Assembly (NCBI GenBank): GCA_002428685.1
Contig: DIXL01000079.1
Location: 1 to 13,116, forward strand
DNA length: 13,116 nt
DNA from: Cloacimonetes bacterium UBA6081
GTDB taxonomy: Bacteria; Cloacimonadota; Cloacimonadia; Cloacimonadales; Cloacimonadaceae
Reading direction: 5' to 3'
Shown here: piece by piece, positions 7,064-13,116 of the stretch
Layout: every line of letters begins with the position of its first letter
Position numbering within the stretch: the stretch's first letter is position 1
Notes under the pieces: model-generated
Databases searched by the model: none
The model's input: the letters and a program-made list of their open reading frames with translations, nothing else
Told to the model about the DNA's origin: nothing
Made by a program: the position numbers and the translations under genes

Positions 7064-7107
7064 AAAGGTGAAAAAGTAGAAAGGTGGAAGGGTGGAAAGG
7101 TGAAACC
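7060..7107 (+). repeat. Left octamer array of IVP cassette 2
   Basis: Six units in exact 8-nt phase: GTGAAAAG, GTGAAAAA, GTAGAAAG, GTGGAAGG, GTGGAAAG, GTGAAACC. The TGA stop of the 5S gene (7061-7063) is inside the first unit. The 19-mer at 7087-7105 is perfectly complementary to 7776-7794 in the right array. Confidence 0.88.
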
Positions 7108-7151
7108 AGGTAGTGAGTTATCTTGCTTTCGTAAGGATTGTGGTAACTGTG

Positions 7152-7526
7152 ATGTATAGTTACAGAGATATGCAGTTGTGGAAAACAAGCATGCAATTGT
7201 ATGTGGATTTATACAGGAAAACTCAGGAGTTTCCCAAATTTGAGCAGTCCGAACTTGCAGCCCACCTAAGAAAAACAGCATTATCCATCCCTTCCAACAT
7301 TTCAGAGGGAGCCGGAAGAAAAACAACCAAGGATTTCCTCCGGTTTCTTGATATTGCCAATGGTTCTCTTTCTGAATTGGAAACTCAGCTTGAAGCAGCC
7401 CATTTATTGGGTTATATATTAGACTACGACATTTATCTGAAACAAGTATCGCACCTCAGAAGCATGATAGCAGGCTTGATCCGTTCCCTATGCAGCAAAC
7501 TGGAGCAGCAAAATGACAATAAGTAG
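7152..7526 (+). CDS. Four-helix-bundle protein, 23S rRNA intervening-sequence (IVP/S23) family
   Basis: 124 residues from the ATG at 7152. The frame is open from a GTG at 7113, but the family normally begins at the (M)YSYRDMQLW-like segment, so the later start is preferred; AAGGA lies about 14 nt upstream. Hallmarks: YRDMQLWKTSMQL (residues 4-16), SIPSNISEG (45-53), a DFLRFL helix and NGSLSELETQLEAAHLLGY (70-88). It is clearly homologous to the protein at 4687 but well diverged, so the two cassettes are not recent copies of each other. The flanking octamer arrays are inverted around it. A biochemical role cannot be read; nucleic-acid binding or an RNA-processing link is inferred from the family's occurrence in rRNA intervening sequences. 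Confidence 0.93.
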   Translation: MYSYRDMQLWKTSMQLYVDLYRKTQEFPKFEQSELAAHLRKTALSIPSNISEGAGRKTTKDFLRFLDIANGSLSELETQLEAAHLLGYILDYDIYLKQVSHLRSMIAGLIRSLCSKLEQQNDNK

Positions 7527-7587
7527 CAATCAACCTTCTCTTATAATAGACCGATCAGATAAAGACTTTAATAAAAGAATACAACAC

Positions 7588-7725
7588 TGTCGTTCCCGCG
7601 GAGGCGGGAATCCAGCCCCTAATAATCCCGTAGGGATGACACCAAATATTGAAGCAAATACTATTCTATCTGCCGCTCTTCCAGAGCTTTTTCTGAGCTG
7701 GATTCCCGCCTCCGCGGGAACGACA
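7588..7725. repeat. REP/dRS3-like inverted repeat pair
   Basis: A perfect 29-bp inverted repeat (7588-7616 and 7697-7725) encloses 80 nt. Each arm also folds on itself through TTCCCGC/GCGGGAA around a GGAG or CTCC loop, so this is two REP-type hairpins in opposed orientation. The core resembles the widespread GCGGGAAT-type intergenic repeats, including Neisseria dRS3. The enclosed spacer also has ATCCCGTAGGGAT, a small palindrome at 7625-7637. It lies in the gap between the second IVP gene and pyrR. Confidence 0.9.
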
Positions 7726-7770
7726 CGTCACGGCAGGCTTGACATAACACAAAAACTTCAAAGCTTGTTT

Positions 7771-7928
7771 CACCTTTTCACCTTTCCACCCTTCTACCTT
7801 TCCACCCTTTCACTTTTCCACCCTTTCACCTTTCCACCCTTTCACCTTTCCACCCTTCCACCTTTCCACTCTTCCACCTTTCCACCTTTTCACCTTTTCA
7901 CCTTTCCACTTTTCCACCCTTCCACTTT
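7771..7928 (+). repeat. Right octamer array of IVP cassette 2, polypyrimidine tract
   Basis: Nineteen full units of consensus CACCYTTY (first unit CACCTTTT; one reads TACCTTTC and three read CACTTTTC or CACTCTTC) in unbroken 8-nt phase from 7771 to 7922, then a partial CACTTT. The array is almost pure pyrimidine apart from the A in each unit, and inverse in sense to the array at 7060. It ends 6 nt before AAGGAG of pyrR. Because 8 is not a multiple of 3 and the units lack stop codons in this frame, a spurious frame runs through it into pyrR. Confidence 0.92.
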
Positions 7929-7944
7929 AAAAAAAGGAGTAAAT

Positions 7945-8481
7945 ATGCAAACCAAAAGCCAAATAATGGATAAAGCCCAGATGGAGCGCAGCTTACAGCG
8001 CATGGCGCATGAGATAATAGAGCAAAACCGTGGCCTGGAAAAGATACGCCTGGTGGGTATCCGTTCTCGGGGTGTGCCAATTGCCGAACGACTTTCCGAC
8101 TATTTGAAGCTGATTTCCAATCAGGAAATCCCCGTGGGCATTCTGGATATCACACTCTACCGCGACGATCTATCCACTATCAGCCATCAGCCTGTGATTA
8201 AAGGTACAGAATTACCTTTTGATATCGAAGATGCAGTGGTTGTCCTGGTGGACGATGTGCTTTACACCGGACGCACGGTTCGGGCTGCAATTGATGCCTT
8301 GATGGATTTTGGCCGCCCCAAACAGATTCAATTGGCTGTGCTGATAGACCGCGGACACAGAGAGTTACCCATAAAAGCAGACTACGTAGGCAAAAACGTC
8401 CCCACCTCCAAAGAGGAAATTATCAAAGTATCTCTGGAGAGTATTGATGGCGAAGACAGCGTCAAAATCGTTCTGGTCTAA
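7945..8481 (+). CDS. pyrR: PyrR, bifunctional pyrimidine regulator / uracil phosphoribosyltransferase
   Basis: 178 residues, close to the usual 175-185 for PyrR. The ATG at 7945 has AAGGAG at 5-nt spacing; the open frame reaching back to 7513 only crosses repeat DNA. The PRPP-binding loop VVLVDDVLYTGRT (residues 99-111) and the PyrR-type C-terminal segment DRGHRELPI...DYVGKNVPTS (135-155) are intact, as is IRLVGIRSRGVPIAERL (34-50). The enzyme makes UMP from uracil and PRPP, and in many bacteria binds pyr mRNA leaders to cause attenuation. I see no recognisable PyrR-binding loop or attenuator in the leader here, so salvage may be the main role; this is inference. It overlaps pyrF by 35 nt, pointing to translational coupling. 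Confidence 0.95.
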   Translation: MQTKSQIMDKAQMERSLQRMAHEIIEQNRGLEKIRLVGIRSRGVPIAERLSDYLKLISNQEIPVGILDITLYRDDLSTISHQPVIKGTELPFDIEDAVVVLVDDVLYTGRTVRAAIDALMDFGRPKQIQLAVLIDRGHRELPIKADYVGKNVPTSKEEIIKVSLESIDGEDSVKIVLV

Positions 8482-9250
8482 GTATCAAAAGCGGTATCAG
8501 GCTACAAAGTCCCTGCTCTGCGTAGGGCTTGATCCCGAGCTATCCAAACTTCCGGATTGTGTGAAAATGGCTGCCAATCCCATCTGGGAGTTCAATCGCG
8601 CCATAATTGAATCCACAAGTCCATACGCGTGTGCTTTTAAACCGAATCTGGCTTTTTATTTGGCAGATGGAGTGCGCGGTTTGGAAGCCTTGTATAAAAC
8701 CGTGGAACTAATCCCCGAAGATATTCCGGTTATTTTGGATTGCAAGGTTGGCGACATTGGCAGCACCATGAGTGCCTACGTTACTGCTTTTTTTGCTGAT
8801 CTGAAAGTGGATGCCATCACTCTAAACCCGCTAATGGGTTCCGATGTGCTGAAACCTTTGCTGGACAGGGAACCAAGCTTTGCCTTTGCCCTGTGCCTCA
8901 CCTCCAATCCTTCTGCCTTTGAGTTTCTGCAGAGTGCTTGCATGGCCAAAGAAATTGCAGATTGGATGCAGGATTTCTCCTCTGAAAAGCTTGGCGCAGT
9001 GGTGGGAGCTACACGAAGCAGCGAACTTTATGGCATGCGTAAGCTTCTGCCCGGCAGAATTTTACTTATCCCCGGTATTGGAGCTCAAGGGGGAAATCTT
9101 GATGCTGTTTTACGCGAGGCCAAAGATAGCATAATAACCCCAAACATCCTCATCAACAGCTCGCGAGGGATCATCTTTGCCTCAAGCGGTTCAGACTTTG
9201 CAGTAGCAGCGGGAAAAGAAGCCAAAGCCTTAGCCGATAGAATGATGTGA
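8447..9250 (+). CDS. pyrF: Orotidine 5'-phosphate decarboxylase, type 2
   Basis: 267 residues, in the range of the type 2 PyrF subfamily (about 260-280). The ATG at 8447 has GGAG 7 nt upstream and lies inside the end of pyrR in another frame; a TTG directly before it is less likely. Substrate and catalytic motifs: LLCVGLDPE (23-31), FKPNLAFY (64-71), DCKVGDIGST (98-107, with the catalytic Asp98, Lys100 and Asp103), GAVVGAT and a C-terminal INSSRGI phosphate-binding stretch. It converts OMP to UMP, the last step of de novo pyrimidine synthesis. The Val after Lys-100, where the type 2 motif usually has Arg (DAKRGD), is a mild oddity that should not prevent catalysis. With PyrR it forms a small UMP-supply unit. 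Confidence 0.95.
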   Translation: MAKTASKSFWSKYQKRYQATKSLLCVGLDPELSKLPDCVKMAANPIWEFNRAIIESTSPYACAFKPNLAFYLADGVRGLEALYKTVELIPEDIPVILDCKVGDIGSTMSAYVTAFFADLKVDAITLNPLMGSDVLKPLLDREPSFAFALCLTSNPSAFEFLQSACMAKEIADWMQDFSSEKLGAVVGATRSSELYGMRKLLPGRILLIPGIGAQGGNLDAVLREAKDSIITPNILINSSRGIIFASSGSDFAVAAGKEAKALADRMM

Positions 9251-9723
9251 GAGTTTTCCCTAAATAACAACACAATCAGCATAAAATAAAGCAGTCTCGA
9301 AACAGTAATCTTTAACTAATAGCCAGTTGTTTTTGTAAACAGAGAGATAAATTAGCCAATAGGTTAAAATGTGTTAAGAAGCTCCGCCATACGAGTAGTA
9401 TTGAATTAGCTTTCAGCAGCAAGGAAGTGCCCCCCAGTTTTGTGCAAAACGATAAATAAAGATGCGACCGAAAATAGAATTCTTCAAATTCTATTTGCTT
9501 TTTTATAGGCCGAGGATTACTCTATAAAGCAATGGGCATATATCCGTGAAATTGTTAGATCTGTGTTTCAAATAGGTGGAATCTTTTTTTGGGAAAGATA
9601 AACTTTGAACAATATCTGGGATGCGAAGATCGACTGAAGCTCTTCATAGAATATGAGATACAATGATCTGGAGTTTACGACAACGTTTGGAGATAAACTC
9701 TGAATAAATTAGTTGGGGGATTT
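9251..9723. other. Intergenic region between pyrF and the secreted-protein genes
   Basis: 473 nt with no gene I can support. It contains one terminator-like hairpin at 9472-9504 and should hold the promoter for the gene at 9724, but I see no convincing -35/-10 pair. A stop-free run of about 30 codons near 9575-9665 has no good start and is not called. Confidence 0.6.
9472..9504 (+). terminator. Candidate intrinsic terminator after pyrF
   Basis: AAATAGAATT (9472-9481), a 5-nt loop CTTCA, then AATTCTATTT (9487-9496) form a perfect 10-bp stem, followed by GC and six Ts. The stem is AT-rich and so weaker than a textbook terminator. It lies about 220 nt downstream of pyrF and would end the pyrR-pyrF transcript. 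Confidence 0.6.
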
Positions 9724-11151
9724 ATGAAACTAATTCCTTTGGCGATAATGGGTTTGCTGGTAGCAGTAAACTTGTCCGCACAGATAGACAGCACTTTTGT
9801 GCGTTATTACTACCCCACAACCCAAACTTTACCGGCATGGGAAGCCTTTCCAATTAGTCAAACCTATGCAGCAAACGTATTCGAAGATTATGAAGGTAAT
9901 TTTGTATTGCAAGCCTTGGCTACATTTCATACCCCTCCCCCTGATTGGTTATTCTACCAATCTCCAATGTTGCTATACTCTCGAAATGGCGAGTATCAAA
10001 GCACATTGTTCGGGCCTCAATTCGAAGGGGACATAGTTGAAGGATATTATTCCAGAATTGTGAAAGATGGGCAAGGTGGATATCTTGCTTTGGATAGTCA
10101 TTATCGCAGATTGCATCGTCTAGATGCTAATTTACAATTTATTGAATTGGTACATCTAACATATAACCAAGGATTGATTAACTATATAGATGATATTTTG
10201 CCTGTAGATAATGGTTTTATAATTATTGGGCATATTCAGGAAACAAATGATGCTTTATTTTACAAGGTTGATTATTCCTTAGATATTATCTGGCAATATC
10301 AATCACCAGCCAATGCAGATGCAACAATAGAATCAACATCTGATGGAAGCATTTTGTTTAATTGGGGTTTTAACCCAACAATGAGATTGATGAAAATAAC
10401 TGCTGATGGTGATTCTTTGTGGACAATAGAATACCCTCCGCGGCCGTGTGTAGAGAGAATTATTGAATCCAATGGGAACTATTATGGAATCAGGTATTAT
10501 CCAGATACCATAGATAATGGGCTTCTTAAAGTGTATGACTATGGGGCAGACTTTTGTAACTTAAACCCAGAAACACCCATTCTCACAATCCCAACTTATA
10601 GGCTCATTGATGAAGAAATAGTTTTCCCTGCAATAAGAACAAGCGATAACAATATTATTATTGCGGTTTCCACACCCACAGGAGAGATATTCAAGTTTGA
10701 CAGTAATTTTAACATGCTTTGGAGCAGCAATGCCCTACCTATTGAAAGAATTGGAGCAGGTAAGCATCCATTATTAGAATTAGATAATGGGGATATTCTG
10801 TATTGCGCTACAGTATTAGAACTACCAAGACGCCTGGGACTGGTCAGAATTGATTCAAACGGAAACTATGTAGGTGTTTCAGATGAATATGAAATTACTC
10901 CTCCTATTCGTTGTGTATCGGCATATCCAAATCCATTTTCCACAGAGATCACTTTAAGTATTAAGAGGAAATCATTGCCCACAAGCAAATTCATAATTTA
11001 CAATATAAAGGGTCAACAGGTCGAGTCCATTGATATCAATGATAAAGCTGTAACTTGGACACCGAAGGATATTCCTTCCGGATTATACATTGTCAAACTG
11101 GTTGAGGGCTCAAAAACCATTGAAAGCCACTTGATTTCATATGTTAAATAG
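9724..11151 (+). CDS. Secreted propeller-like protein with C-terminal sorting domain, paralogue A
   Basis: 475 residues. ATG at 9724 after GGGGGA. The signal peptide is residues 1-19/20 (ending LSAQ). The body (about 21-398) holds repeated beta motifs such as GQGGYLALDSHY, NGFIIIGHI, GNYYGIRYY and FKFDSNFNMLWSS, suggesting a beta-propeller-like fold; no catalytic motif is visible. Residues 399-475 are a sorting domain of type IX/por kind (SAYPNPFSTEITLSI...IPSGLYIVKLVEG). It is therefore probably exported and surface-attached or released; function unknown. The downstream neighbour at 11160 is a clear paralogue, starting 8 nt after this stop with GGAGGA overlapping the stop codon, so the genes form an operon. 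The body DNA is visibly more AT-rich than the metabolic genes to the left. Confidence 0.9.
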   Translation: MKLIPLAIMGLLVAVNLSAQIDSTFVRYYYPTTQTLPAWEAFPISQTYAANVFEDYEGNFVLQALATFHTPPPDWLFYQSPMLLYSRNGEYQSTLFGPQFEGDIVEGYYSRIVKDGQGGYLALDSHYRRLHRLDANLQFIELVHLTYNQGLINYIDDILPVDNGFIIIGHIQETNDALFYKVDYSLDIIWQYQSPANADATIESTSDGSILFNWGFNPTMRLMKITADGDSLWTIEYPPRPCVERIIESNGNYYGIRYYPDTIDNGLLKVYDYGADFCNLNPETPILTIPTYRLIDEEIVFPAIRTSDNNIIIAVSTPTGEIFKFDSNFNMLWSSNALPIERIGAGKHPLLELDNGDILYCATVLELPRRLGLVRIDSNGNYVGVSDEYEITPPIRCVSAYPNPFSTEITLSIKRKSLPTSKFIIYNIKGQQVESIDINDKAVTWTPKDIPSGLYIVKLVEGSKTIESHLISYVK

Positions 11152-11156
11152 GAGGA
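10936..11156 (+). repeat. Near-identical direct repeat shared by the paralogue 3' ends
   Basis: This 221-nt block matches 12387-12607 with 7 mismatches counted by eye (about 97 percent). It covers the sorting-domain codons, the stop codon and the following GGAGGA. The rest of the two genes is much more diverged. The mate copy is at 12387-12607 in the same orientation. Confidence 0.92.
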
Positions 11157-11159
11157 ATT

Positions 11160-12602
11160 ATGAAATTGATTGTAACTTTGGCAGCGTGCATAATGTTAGC
11201 TTGCAGCTTGCAGGCGCAGCAAGACAGCACTTTTGTGCGCTATTACTACCCCACAACCCAAACCCATCCTGCATGGGATTTTTTCCCAATTACGCAAACA
11301 CTGGCAGCAAACGTATTCGAAACTTACGATGGGAGTTTTGCGCTGCAAGCACTTGCCACCTACCATTCGCCACCTCCTGAATGGGTGTTTCCCCAATCTC
11401 CGATGATGCTTTACTCCCGAAACGGTGAGTATCAGAATACATTATTTGGGCCTCAAATTGATGGCGACATAGTTGAAGGATATTACACCAGAATCGTAAA
11501 AGATGGACATGGTGGATATCTTGCGTTGGATAGTCATTACCACCAATTGCATAAATTAGACGGCAGTTTACAATTTGTGGAGAGTATTACGCTTACCTGT
11601 GAAGCAGGAGTAATCGATTATCTTCGAGATATCTTACCTATAGATAATGGTTTTATTGCAGTTGGTAGAGTTGATGGTGCGAATCTATCGGGTTTTATTA
11701 AATTCAATTACAGTTTTTTACCACAATGGGTACAACTAGTGCCAGTATCAAACCCTGCTTTCCTTGATGTTATTCAGAATTCAGATAACAATAGCTTAAT
11801 GTGGTATGGCGGATATTCGTACTTTAATGTACTAAAAGGATCAGCTACCGGAGACACTCTTTGGACAAAAACTCAATTAACTCCAAGTGTTAGTTCAATA
11901 GTGGAAATAAATGATAGATACTATGGATTGAGATATGAGGGGGTAGATTTAAATGGAGGCCATCTATTGGTTTATGATTTTGGGATAGACTTCGCTATTG
12001 AGCATCCTGACAACCCCTTTCTGACTATACCAACATACCGCCTGCTTGCTGAAGATGTTGTATTCCCTACCATCAGAACATCGGGTAACTGCATTGTCAT
12101 GGGGGTTTCTACACCAACTGGTGAGATACATAAATTTGATAGTAATTTCAATTTACTCTGGAGCAGTAATGCCTTGCCACCAGAAAGAATAGGGATTGGG
12201 AAACAGCCATTAATTGAATTAGGAGATAGTGATATTCTATATTGTGCGAGAATTATGTATGGTGCATCAACTCTAACAGAGCGTCTTGCTATAGTAAGAA
12301 TTGATTCAAACGGTAACTATGTAGGGATTGTAGATGAACATGAAACTACGCCTCCTGTTAGCTGCATATCTGCATATCCCAATCCGTTTTCCACAGAGAT
12401 CACTTTAAGTATTAAGAGGAGAGCATTGCCCACAAGCAAATTCATAATTTACAATATAAAGGGTCAACAGGTCGAGTCCATTGATATCAATGATAAAGCT
12501 GTAACTTGGACACCGAAGGATATTCCTTCCGGGTTATACATTGTCAAACTGGCTGAGGGCTCAAAAACTGTTAAAAGCCACTTGATTTCATATGTTAAAT
12601 AG
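11160..12602 (+). CDS. Secreted propeller-like protein with C-terminal sorting domain, paralogue B
   Basis: 480 residues. ATG at 11160 with GGAGGA 3 nt upstream. The signal peptide is residues 1-20 (ending LQAQ). It is collinear with the protein at 9724. Similarity is strong over the N-terminal part (DSTFVRYYYPTTQT, the SRNGEYQ segment, GDIVEGYY, GGYLALDSHY), weak over about residues 145-280, and strong again from LTIPTYRL to the end. The sorting domain (404-480) is nearly identical. Being secreted and beta-rich with a divergent middle, the pair may recognise different ligands, which is inference. The stop TAG overlaps the GGAGGA of the next gene, a junction nearly identical to the one before this gene. 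Confidence 0.9.
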   Translation: MKLIVTLAACIMLACSLQAQQDSTFVRYYYPTTQTHPAWDFFPITQTLAANVFETYDGSFALQALATYHSPPPEWVFPQSPMMLYSRNGEYQNTLFGPQIDGDIVEGYYTRIVKDGHGGYLALDSHYHQLHKLDGSLQFVESITLTCEAGVIDYLRDILPIDNGFIAVGRVDGANLSGFIKFNYSFLPQWVQLVPVSNPAFLDVIQNSDNNSLMWYGGYSYFNVLKGSATGDTLWTKTQLTPSVSSIVEINDRYYGLRYEGVDLNGGHLLVYDFGIDFAIEHPDNPFLTIPTYRLLAEDVVFPTIRTSGNCIVMGVSTPTGEIHKFDSNFNLLWSSNALPPERIGIGKQPLIELGDSDILYCARIMYGASTLTERLAIVRIDSNGNYVGIVDEHETTPPVSCISAYPNPFSTEITLSIKRRALPTSKFIIYNIKGQQVESIDINDKAVTWTPKDIPSGLYIVKLAEGSKTVKSHLISYVK

Positions 12603-12610
12603 GAGGATTT

Positions 12611-13116
12611 ATGAAAAAGACTATAATACTCATTTTAGTGGCCATGATTGCTACTACGTTGTTTTCCATAATCGATAGGACATTTTCTATCGATACCCAA
12701 CTTTTGCAACAAATCAGGGAGAACCTTACCGAACCATATCCAGACCCTCTTATTGGAGATTACATATACTATGGCAGGAATGATCCAGGCGGAAGTTCTC
12801 TTGAAAACACGGATAACAGGGTAGTTTATTTCAATGAAGACATTGTGGGTTATTCTAGAGATGCATTATATCAGGCGATATAATTCCATGATATTTGGTA
12901 CTATGATCCAGTGTTGGTTAACAGCTTAATACGAGGAATAACAGGAGATTATTCGAGTGACAATTATATATACATAAAACCTCACACCATGACATCTCCC
13001 AATCAATCTGTAAATGGCACTAATCCAGGCTCGATTGTCCAATTGATTTACAACACAGATAACAACTATTCATACTGTGAGAGATTACCCTTTAGACTCA
13101 AGTTTGACAGTTGTAA
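12611..13116 (+). pseudogene. Secreted-protein gene interrupted by in-frame TAA, cut by the window edge
   Basis: The ATG at 12611 follows AGGAGGA, and residues 1-19 form a signal peptide (MKKTIILILVAM...). The frame runs 90 codons to a TAA at 12881-12883, then stays open in the same frame for 77 codons to the window end. The continuation has protein-like composition (IWYYDPVLVNSLIRG, IYIKPHTMTSPN). The frame 12611-12883 alone would be a 90-residue exported protein. The simplest reading is a longer secreted protein carrying a nonsense mutation or a sequencing error; read-through or a genuine short gene are less likely. No domain is recognised. It is the third gene of the secreted-protein operon. 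Confidence 0.65.

Larger units (their letters stand above)
7060..7930 (+). mobile_element. Putative IVP cassette 2: four-helix-bundle gene between inverted octamer arrays
   Basis: The same plan as 4638-5076 but with a different repeat unit and a larger size. It has a purine-rich octamer array, an IVP-family gene, a 29-bp inverted repeat element and a long complementary pyrimidine-rich octamer array. It begins at the stop codon of the 5S gene and ends next to the pyrR ribosome binding site. No recombinase gene is present, so the element status is inferred. Confidence 0.5.

Noticed and set aside
4687..7526. Diversity-generating retroelement (IVP proteins resemble Avd)
   Set aside because: No reverse transcriptase and no template/variable repeat pair with adenine-directed differences is present. 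The paralogue 3' repeats at 10936 and 12387 differ at mixed sites, not mainly A.
7771..7928. Could the octamer array be a CRISPR or another spacer-bearing array?
   Set aside because: The units are contiguous 8-mers with no spacers, and there are no cas genes.
7513..7944. Possible 144-residue N-terminal extension of PyrR
   Set aside because: The frame crosses the 29-bp inverted repeat and the octamer array, giving only low-complexity FHLSTFPP-type sequence. PyrR length, motifs and AAGGAG support the start at 7945.
9575..9665. Short stop-free stretch upstream of the gene at 9724
   Set aside because: About 30 codons, no ATG with a ribosome binding site, ends in TGA, and no recognisable family; consistent with chance.

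Overview
The window looks like a chromosome segment from a Gram-negative, anaerobic member of the FCB group. Candidatus Cloacimonadota is the best guess. This is inferred from secreted proteins ending in YPNPF-type C-terminal sorting domains, an Omp28-like CPYC protein, a biotin-dependent methylmalonyl-CoA/oxaloacetate carboxyltransferase cluster, and stand-alone 23S-rRNA-IVP-type four-helix-bundle genes. No rRNA or other phylogenetic marker is present, so the assignment stays tentative.

Layout. (1) 21-1880 (-): secreted multidomain protein with an Omp28/thioredoxin-like domain. (2) 1881-2203: divergent intergenic region. (3) 2204-7063 (+): a small lipoprotein gene, then a carboxyltransferase operon. 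It holds a 12S/MmdA/PccB-type subunit (2509-4062), a 62-residue small protein (4442-4630) and a 5S/OadA-type subunit fused to a biotinyl domain (5087-7063). No membrane beta subunit (OadB/MmdB) is present. I therefore favour a soluble transcarboxylase that moves CO2 between methylmalonyl-CoA and pyruvate/oxaloacetate, as in the methylmalonyl-CoA route of propionate metabolism. A sodium-pump decarboxylase with a distant beta gene is not excluded. (4) 7945-9250: pyrR and pyrF, overlapping by 35 nt. (5) 9724-13116: two tandem paralogous secreted proteins with sorting domains, then a third secreted-protein gene interrupted by an in-frame TAA and cut by the window edge.

The unusual layer is repeat DNA lodged between the metabolic genes. 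Two four-helix-bundle (IVP) genes, 4687-5046 and 7152-7526, are each bracketed by exactly phased short tandem arrays in inverted orientation. Cassette 1 uses heptamers (left AGGTGTC-type, right CCTGATA-type). Cassette 2 uses octamers (left GTGGAAAG-type, right CACCTTTC-type). The two cassettes share architecture but not repeat sequence, and both sit between co-directional genes, abutting the upstream stop codon or the downstream ribosome binding site. A third octamer array starts at the stop codon of the 12S gene, followed by a 223-nt palindrome with compensatory changes. A 29-bp perfect inverted repeat of GCGGGAA type lies inside cassette 2, and a degenerate copy of its arm lies at 4386. The IVP cassettes are the best candidate here for an undescribed system: a mobile or RNA-processed intervening-sequence-like element inside protein-coding operons.
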